Shown here one piece after another: positions 59,083-64,000 of a stretch of 64,000 nt of DNA. Where the stretch lies: positions 1,240,001-1,304,000 of the forward strand of contig NZ_LT629791.1 of assembly GCF_900105925.1 (NCBI RefSeq), written 5' to 3'. This stretch comes from Jiangella alkaliphila (GTDB lineage Bacteria; Actinomycetota; Actinomycetes; Jiangellales; Jiangellaceae). Both the position numbers and the translations under genes were made by a program. Under the pieces are notes generated by a model that saw only the letters and a program-made list of their open reading frames with translations, was not told the DNA's origin and did not search any database. The first letter of the stretch is position 1, and each line of letters starts with the position of its first letter.

Positions 59083-60603
59083 TCACAGTCCGCCGCGGCG
59101 CAGTTCCTCCTCGAGCGCCCGGCGCCGGCGATAGCGGTCGCGGAGATCGGCGAGATATGTGTCGAACTCCGCCGACCGGTCCGCCTTGGCCGCCGCCTCG
59201 CGCATGCTCCGGAGCAGCCGGGTGGCCACCTGGTAGCTCCGGCGATCCGCGGTGACCACCGAGGCCTCCACGAGGCGACGGTAGTGCGGCAACGTCGACG
59301 CCGGGTCGATTCGCACCCGCGCGCGGAACAGCCGCCGCCACAGGTCGAGACCGATCCGCTCCGGCACCGATTCCGCCGCCGCCCACGCCGCGGCCGCGTC
59401 GCCCTGGCCCAGCAGCGTCGACACCCAGCCCGGCGGATCGGCGGCGGCCAGCACCGGGTCCGCGCGTACGCGCTCGACGTCCCAGCTGCCCGCGGCGGTG
59501 GCCGCGTGCTCGAGCGCGGCGTAGCTGGTCGTCGACGGGCGGTGGTGGAAGTCGTCGCGACGCAGGACGGCGACCTCGTCGTCGGCGCCGCGCCGTCGTG
59601 CGTCCGCCACCAGTCGCTCGACCAACGACCCGATGAACGGCGACCGTGGATGAGCCGCCACGGCGTCCCGGGCGTGCTCCAGCGCCAGCTCACCGTGCCC
59701 AGCGGTCTCCAGGGCGTCGACCAGGTCCTCGACGTGGATGGGATGCGTCAGCTCGCCGCCGAAATGGGCCCTGATCTGTTCCGAATCCCGGCTCAGGATC
59801 GCCAACCGGCCGCGTGCATAGCGGCCGGCCGACGCGTGCGTCCCGTCGTCCACCCGCTCGAGCATGCGGCGGTAGACGTTGACTCCGTCCGGCCCGAGGC
59901 CGGCCGCGTACCGGTCGATGTCGACGGTGAAGAAGTCCTGAGTGCCGGTGAACATGAAGCGGAACAGCCACCGTGCCGTCGTCGCCGCGGCCTTGCGGTC
60001 CAGGGACGTGGCCGCGGCCGTGCGCAGGTGCGCGTCGAGCAGCCGGCCGATCTGCATCCCCTGGCCACCGGACGAGTCGTCGCTGCGCAGGATCGTGCGG
60101 GCGGCCCGGTCGATCGCGTCCTGCACGATGGGCAGCAACTCGGCGGACGGTGCGCGACGGCTCCACTCCTCGACCAGCCCGACTGTCGCCTCCGCGGCGT
60201 CCGCATAGGCGTTGGCCTGGTCGTAGTCGTAGAAGCGGCGCCGCGGGGTGAACGCGCGCGCCACCTCGTCGGCGAGCACCGTGAGGTCGTCGGCGCGGCC
60301 GGGCCGAGGCTCGAACTCGGAAAGGTCGGCCGGACCGGGCTCGGTACCGCCGCCCGCGGCCGCGATGGCGACGGCCACGCAGTGCTTGCAGAACGCGCCG
60401 GAGGCGCCGACCGGGCAGTCGCAGAACCAGCTCATCGAGCCGGCGACGAGCTCGACCCGGTAGTCCTCCGTGCCACGCACCAGTGCGGTGAGCCGGTCAC
60501 CGTCCTCCACCAGGCCGGCCACGCGGCCACCGTCGGCGTAGGCCCGGCCACGCTCGATCGTGCGCGCGTCGGTCAGCTCGCCGAGCCGGTCGGCCCACGA
60601 CAT
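59083..60603 (-). CDS. SWIM zinc-finger protein
   Basis: 506 residues. The N-terminal SWIM finger C61-x-C63-x8-C72-x-H74 (FCDCPVGASGAFCKHCVAV) sits in a small beta domain (YRVELVAGSMSWFCDCP). The remaining ~400 residues are TPR-like helical repeats (AERALEHARDAVAAHPRSPFIGSLVERL…). Bacterial SWIM proteins associate with SNF2 helicases and are thought to bind DNA or protein. No SNF2 gene is adjacent here. It is followed 3 bp-close upstream by OsmC on the same strand. Confidence 0.88.
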   Translation of the reverse strand: MSWADRLGELTDARTIERGRAYADGGRVAGLVEDGDRLTALVRGTEDYRVELVAGSMSWFCDCPVGASGAFCKHCVAVAIAAAGGGTEPGPADLSEFEPRPGRADDLTVLADEVARAFTPRRRFYDYDQANAYADAAEATVGLVEEWSRRAPSAELLPIVQDAIDRAARTILRSDDSSGGQGMQIGRLLDAHLRTAAATSLDRKAAATTARWLFRFMFTGTQDFFTVDIDRYAAGLGPDGVNVYRRMLERVDDGTHASAGRYARGRLAILSRDSEQIRAHFGGELTHPIHVEDLVDALETAGHGELALEHARDAVAAHPRSPFIGSLVERLVADARRRGADDEVAVLRRDDFHHRPSTTSYAALEHAATAAGSWDVERVRADPVLAAADPPGWVSTLLGQGDAAAAWAAAESVPERIGLDLWRRLFRARVRIDPASTLPHYRRLVEASVVTADRRSYQVATRLLRSMREAAAKADRSAEFDTYLADLRDRYRRRRALEEELRRGGL

Positions 60604-60610
60604 GGCCGGG

Positions 60611-61033
60611 TCAGTCCAGCCGCATCGCGATCGGGGTGCCGATCTCGACGGTCCGGCTCACGGTGCACAGGCGGTCGTGTGACTTCGCGACCGCGTCGGG
60701 CAGCACCTCGCGTGCGGCGTCGCCCTCTTCGCCGTCGGGGAACCGGATGCGGATGGACACCTCGATGTCCTCGAGCCGGTTGCCCTGCTCGTCGCGGATC
60801 TTGTTCGCGGTGGTCACCATCTCGAACTTCTCGGGCTCCGCACGACGCGACGTGATGAGGTCGATGTCGATGGCCGAGCAGCCGGCGATCGCGGTCAGCA
60901 GCAGCTCGACCGGGGTGAAGTCGCCGTCGTCGCCCTGCCCGAACGGCAGCTCGCCGCCGCGGGCGTTGGTGGCGACGTAGCGGCGCTCGCCGACTCGCTG
61001 CAGGGACACCGTGCGTTGTGCGTTCTCAGCCAT
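60611..61033 (-). CDS. OsmC-family peroxiredoxin-like protein
   Basis: 140 residues with the two family cysteines, C52 (LLLTAIAGCSAIDIDL) and C123 (SHDRLCTVSRTVEIG), and the LPFGQGDDGDFTPVELLL loop. OsmC reduces organic hydroperoxides through these cysteines. Its stop is only 7 bases upstream of the SWIM start, so the two are likely co-transcribed. Confidence 0.93.
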   Translation of the reverse strand: MAENAQRTVSLQRVGERRYVATNARGGELPFGQGDDGDFTPVELLLTAIAGCSAIDIDLITSRRAEPEKFEMVTTANKIRDEQGNRLEDIEVSIRIRFPDGEEGDAAREVLPDAVAKSHDRLCTVSRTVEIGTPIAMRLD

Positions 61034-61063
61034 GCCACAAGCCTGACATGCGGCGGCCGGCGG

Positions 61064-62062
61064 TCAGCGGGCGGTGGTGCCGTGGTGGTCCAGGAGCTCG
61101 CGGGCCAGCCGCCGCCCGGCCTCGGCCAGCTCGGGCGGGTCGGTGACGAACGCCAGCGGCCCGGCGCTCAGCAGCAGGATGCCGAGGCGCCGCTCGACCG
61201 GCCGCAACAGCCGGACCCGCAGCTTCACCGACTCTTCGTCCTCGGCGAGCAGCTCGGAGCTCTCGGCGAACCGGTCCACCGCCCAGCGCGCGTCCTGCGG
61301 CACGACCAGCTCGACCTCTTGCTCGTGCCGGTGCCCGGACAACCGGTCCTCGACCTCCTGCGGCCGCTCGAACATCTCGTCCAGCACCGTCGCCTCGCGG
61401 ATGCCGGTGAGCAGGAAGCTGCCGACCACGCGCCCGTCCGCCGACATGCCGGCGTCGACCTCCCAGCCGCGCCGGGTGCGCAGCAGGCGGTACGGCGCGA
61501 TGCGGTGCTCCGTGCTGTCGTCGCGCCACACCGGCGTGTACTCGATTCGCACCCAGCGCCGCCGCCGGATCGCGTCGACGAGGATGCCGGCCAGCTCGAC
61601 CTTCCACCGGTCGTCGACCGGGCGGACGCCGCGCAGCATGGTGTCGCCGAGCGTGCGGAGCGCGCCGTCGAGCACGTTGTTGTCCGGCTCCAGCGACAGC
61701 AGCGTCTGGCCGGCGCGGTAGACGTGCGCCAGCTCGGCCGGCGACGTGTGCATGACGCCGATCTCCGCGGCGGGCCGGTCGGTCGACGCCCGGACGACCT
61801 CGGCGACCGCGGGGTCGACGTCGTCGGCCCCGCCGTCGGCGCCGACGAACTCGATGCGCACCTGGCGCAGCGGGCCGGGATCGAACGCCGCGCTGTCGGC
61901 GCAGTAGAACGCGACGATCTCGGCCCGCAACGTCTGCTCGTCGACGTCCAGTTCGGCCGCGAGCCGGCGGATCGGCACGCCATCGGGATGCATGGTCAGG
62001 ATGCGAAGCGCGTGTGTCACCCGCTCGAATCGGCGGACGAACACCGGCGGAGGAACGCTCAT
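61064..62062 (-). CDS. WYL-domain regulator, PafC-like
   Basis: 332 residues. The N-terminal HTH is ERVTHALRILTMHPDGVPIRRLAAELDVDEQTLRAEIVAFYCAD. The WYL domain is RRRWVRIEYTPVWRDDSTEHRIAPYRLLRTRRGWEVDAGM, and a WCX C-terminal domain (VELVVPQDARWAVDRFAE) follows. Its start lies 2 bases after the stop of the upstream WYL gene, giving a tightly coupled pair like PafB-PafC, the mycobacterial heterodimer that activates the DNA-damage response. A pupylation cluster is not adjacent. The pairing is seen; the PafBC function is inferred. Confidence 0.88.
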   Translation of the reverse strand: MSVPPPVFVRRFERVTHALRILTMHPDGVPIRRLAAELDVDEQTLRAEIVAFYCADSAAFDPGPLRQVRIEFVGADGGADDVDPAVAEVVRASTDRPAAEIGVMHTSPAELAHVYRAGQTLLSLEPDNNVLDGALRTLGDTMLRGVRPVDDRWKVELAGILVDAIRRRRWVRIEYTPVWRDDSTEHRIAPYRLLRTRRGWEVDAGMSADGRVVGSFLLTGIREATVLDEMFERPQEVEDRLSGHRHEQEVELVVPQDARWAVDRFAESSELLAEDEESVKLRVRLLRPVERRLGILLLSAGPLAFVTDPPELAEAGRRLARELLDHHGTTAR

Positions 62063-62064
62063 GG

Positions 62065-62976
62065 TCAGTCCAGTAGTGAGTCCAGCTCCAGCAGGAGCTC
62101 GCTGCGGATACTCTCGGGCGTCAGCACGCGCACGCGCGGCCCGAGCTCGAAGACGCGGTTGCGGAACGCCGTCCGGTGCGTCACTCGGATGGTCAGCCTG
62201 ACGACGTCGTCGTCGATCTCGTGGTACGACGGCGTGCCGAGCAGCGTCTCGACCTGGTGGCGGTGCGCCGGGGTCGTCTCGACCGTCACGTCGACGGGCT
62301 CGTCGACCGCCCACAGGAGCGGATCGAGCTCGTCGCGGAACGGCTCGAACCGCGGGTCGGCGGTGCGTGGCAGGTCGACCCGCACGTCTGACATGCGGTC
62401 GGTGACGAACCGTTTGTCCTGCTCGCTGCCGTCCTCGTGGCCGACCAGATGCCAACCCGACGTGCCCGGATAGACGAAGTGCGGGTGCACGACCCGCGCG
62501 CGCCGCTTGTACACGAACCGCAGCCGGCAGCGCCGCTCCAGCGCGTACAGCACCTTGTCGAGAGCGTCGTCGTTGCGCTCGGCCTGCGGTGCGGTACGCA
62601 GCTCCGGAATCGGCGCGTCGGTGCCCTCGATGCCGGCGCGCGCAGCGAATGCGGCGTCGCCGGCGATGAGCGCGGCCCGGGCCAGTTCGGTCTGTTGTTC
62701 CGGCGTCAGGGTCAGCCGCAGCCGATTGTCACCTGCGAACGCCCGATAGACCGCTGTCTGACCGGGCGGCGCGGTGTTCCGGATGTCCCACCCGGCGCCG
62801 TTGAGATCCTCGATCAGCCGTTTCAACTGCCGTACATGATGTTCTTCTCCCCCACCGAAGGCCGCGATCCGAAGTAATCGCGGCGTCGGGATCCCCTTCG
62901 GCTCGGCCGCGACCAGCGCGACCAGCACCCGCGTCACCCTTTCCAAAGGACCGAGTTGATCCCGTCCACCCGCCAT
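62065..62976 (-). CDS. WYL-domain regulator, PafB-like
   Basis: 303 residues from ATG 62976, with GGAGGGG upstream. The N-terminal HTH is GPLERVTRVLVALVAAEPKGIPTPRLLRIAAFGGGEEHHVRQLKRLIEDLNGAGWDIRN. The WYL domain is RCRLRFVYKRRARVVHPHFVYPGTSGWHLVGHED, and a WCX region (PVDVTVETTPAHRHQVETLLGTPSYHEI) is at the C-terminus. Coupled to the PafC-like gene. The promoter region (62977-63177) contains an inverted repeat with a TTGCGGCAA core. Confidence 0.88.
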   Translation of the reverse strand: MAGGRDQLGPLERVTRVLVALVAAEPKGIPTPRLLRIAAFGGGEEHHVRQLKRLIEDLNGAGWDIRNTAPPGQTAVYRAFAGDNRLRLTLTPEQQTELARAALIAGDAAFAARAGIEGTDAPIPELRTAPQAERNDDALDKVLYALERRCRLRFVYKRRARVVHPHFVYPGTSGWHLVGHEDGSEQDKRFVTDRMSDVRVDLPRTADPRFEPFRDELDPLLWAVDEPVDVTVETTPAHRHQVETLLGTPSYHEIDDDVVRLTIRVTHRTAFRNRVFELGPRVRVLTPESIRSELLLELDSLLD

Positions 62977-63177
62977 GGCGCCCCTCCACAGCAACATCGG
63001 ACGATCATGCTATGCCCGTGTCGTGAGAAAGGCCAGACTAGTTCGCCATTTCTCATTTTGGGGGAAATTCCAGGCGGGTAGATTGCGGCAAATACCCCTA
63101 GAACGCTTGGAATACGTTAGGCACTGGGTGTAGATAGTTTCACTAGGTGAACCAATTGCCGGATCGTGCCCGGGCGC
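62977..63177. other. Promoter region of the WYL pair with inverted-repeat elements
   Basis: 201 bases without a gene, AT-richer than the surroundings. It holds GGG-4 bases-TTGCGGCAA-3 bases-CCCC (63076-63098), a dyad core flanked by G and C runs that resembles my memory of the rifamycin-associated element. It also holds GAGAAAGGC and GCCATTTCTC, inverted arms at about 63026-63055. Leftward promoter signals for the WYL pair must lie here. The helicase stop is at its right edge. Confidence 0.45.
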
Positions 63178-64000
63178 TCAGTCGTCGCGTTCGAGCGAGT
63201 CGCGGACGAGGCGGCGGATCAGGACCTCGACCAGCATGCGATCGTCGTCGCGAAGGAGCTTGAAGAGGTCGAAGAGGTCCTCGGTGCGGGCCGGGCGCGG
63301 ACGGTGCTCGACCTCGGGTTCGCGCGGCGGCGGCGCGGGCCGCTCCAGGTGCTCCATGCCGGCCGGCAGCGGCGCCGCGTGGAAGATCGCCAGCGACTGC
63401 GTGCACCGCGTCATCGCGACGTAGAGCAGTCGCCGGCCGAGCTCGGTCCCGTCGCCGATCTCGGCCGGCTCGATCAGCGCGATCGCGTCGAACTCGAGGC
63501 CGTTGGCGAGGTCGGCCGGCAGCAGCGTGACGGGCTGGGCGAGGTCGCCGTCGCGGCCGTCGCCGACCTTGACGCCGGCCGCCTGGCAGTACCGCAGCGT
63601 CTCGTCGTAGCGGGCCGCCGCGACCACCACGCCGACCTTGAACCCCGTCCCGGCCGCGGCCTCACCGGCGGACAGCGCGACCGCCGCCTCGTCGCCCGGG
63701 TCGACCCGGCGGACCAGCGGTATGCCGAGCCCGTCGCGCAGGGACCGCGCCAGGTCGAGCGTGCCGCCGTCGGGCAGCTGCCGTCGCGACAGCTCGACGA
63801 CCGGGCGCGGGACGCGGTAGCCGAGGCTCAGCGTGGCCTCGCGCGCCTCGGACCCGAAGTAGGCGGTCAGCTCGCTCCAGTCGTCGTGCTTGCCGGGGCC
63901 GGTCGAGCAGTCGAGGTCGCCGGCCAGCGTGACGTCGCGGCAGCGCCGGGCGATGGCGCGGGCCTGCATCGGCGAGAGGTTCTGCGCCTCGTCGACGACG
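63178..64000 (-). CDS. UvrD/HelD-like superfamily 1 helicase, C-terminal part
   Basis: The 5' end lies beyond the window; 273 codons are visible. Walker B/motif II is at the window edge as VVDEAQNLSPMQARA. Motif III is VTLAGDLDCSTG, motif IV is LGYRVPRPV, motif V is LANGLEFDAIALIEPAEIG, and motif VI is RRLLYVAMTRCTQSLAIFH. This motif spacing fits HelD-type RNA polymerase-recycling ATPases or HelR-like rifamycin protection proteins rather than replication helicases. C-terminal acidic/basic tail RTEDLFDLFKLLRDDDRMLVEVLIRRL. Confidence 0.85.
   Translation of the reverse strand, partial: VVDEAQNLSPMQARAIARRCRDVTLAGDLDCSTGPGKHDDWSELTAYFGSEAREATLSLGYRVPRPVVELSRRQLPDGGTLDLARSLRDGLGIPLVRRVDPGDEAAVALSAGEAAAGTGFKVGVVVAAARYDETLRYCQAAGVKVGDGRDGDLAQPVTLLPADLANGLEFDAIALIEPAEIGDGTELGRRLLYVAMTRCTQSLAIFHAAPLPAGMEHLERPAPPPREPEVEHRPRPARTEDLFDLFKLLRDDDRMLVEVLIRRLVRDSLERDD

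Noticed and set aside
1-64000. CRISPR arrays, insertion sequences, prophage or toxin-antitoxin modules
   Set aside because: No repeat-spacer pattern, transposase, integrase, terminal repeats or paired toxin/antitoxin genes were found. Uma2 and acVLRF1 are not sufficient evidence for a defence island.

Overview
The window is a gene-dense, very GC-rich bacterial chromosome segment with frequent GTG starts and many 4-base stop/start overlaps. The gene content points to an actinomycete of the phylum Actinomycetota: a mycothiol-type DinB/MDMPI enzyme, the acVLRF1 release-factor-like hydrolase, a PafB/PafC-like WYL pair, DUF2277, DUF1990, and a MATE transporter beside dnaB. I cannot name the genus. 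I see no rRNA or tRNA gene, CRISPR array, insertion sequence or prophage. Most of the window is ordinary core and accessory metabolism, transport and one-component regulation.

Left part (1-8.9 kb): after a truncated membrane protein comes a long leftward block. In transcription order it holds a MarR regulator, a second winged-helix protein, a DHA2-type efflux pump, a DUF885 protein, a winged-helix protein broken by a frameshift, a GNAT acetyltransferase, a HAD phosphatase, an MFS exporter and a threonine/serine dehydratase. Most junctions overlap or are only a few bases wide. A MerR/SoxR-type promoter sits inside the block, in front of the DHA2 pump.

8.9-25 kb: a two-gene RNA-repair operon (hen1-pnkp). 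Next come an epimerase-type oxidoreductase divergent from a TetR gene with two mirror-image operators, a glycosidase-like TIM-barrel protein, and a NarL-type two-component system followed by an MMPL transporter. An 18-base imperfect palindrome lies in front of both the kinase gene and the transporter gene. An ECF42-like sigma factor with its DGPF partner, a GNAT, a DinB protein and a YafY/WYL regulator follow.

25-45 kb: an aldo/keto reductase faces an XRE/MmyB-like regulator across a perfect long palindrome. An MFS gene and an AraC gene overlap tail to tail. The most striking gene is dnaB (28397-31933), which carries two inteins. One sits inside the Walker A motif and has class 3 features with an eroded endonuclease. 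The other sits at the RESG/SIEQ junction and has an intact-looking endonuclease. A cluster of DnaA-box-like sequences lies upstream of dnaB. Next come a MATE transporter, a LuxR/TrmB-like regulator, a large secreted subtilase, an ABC1/AarF kinase, glutamate decarboxylase, and two gene remnants (phosphoketolase and thiamine-binding protein) joined by a deletion. Proline dehydrogenase and superoxide dismutase close the section.

45-64 kb: acVLRF1, a Uma2 nuclease-fold protein, DUF1990, an ECF41-like sigma factor, a PAP2 phosphatase and an epoxide hydrolase paired with a WYL regulator. Then come a sugar-acid operon (SDR, FadR-type GntR, galactonate-dehydratase-like), an MDMPI-like protein, an intact second winged-helix paralogue, and a secreted SnoaL-like protein facing an ArsR-type regulator across a perfect 22-base palindrome. 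DUF2277, a SWIM zinc-finger protein, OsmC, two adjacent WYL regulators and the C-terminal part of a UvrD/HelD-like helicase end the window.
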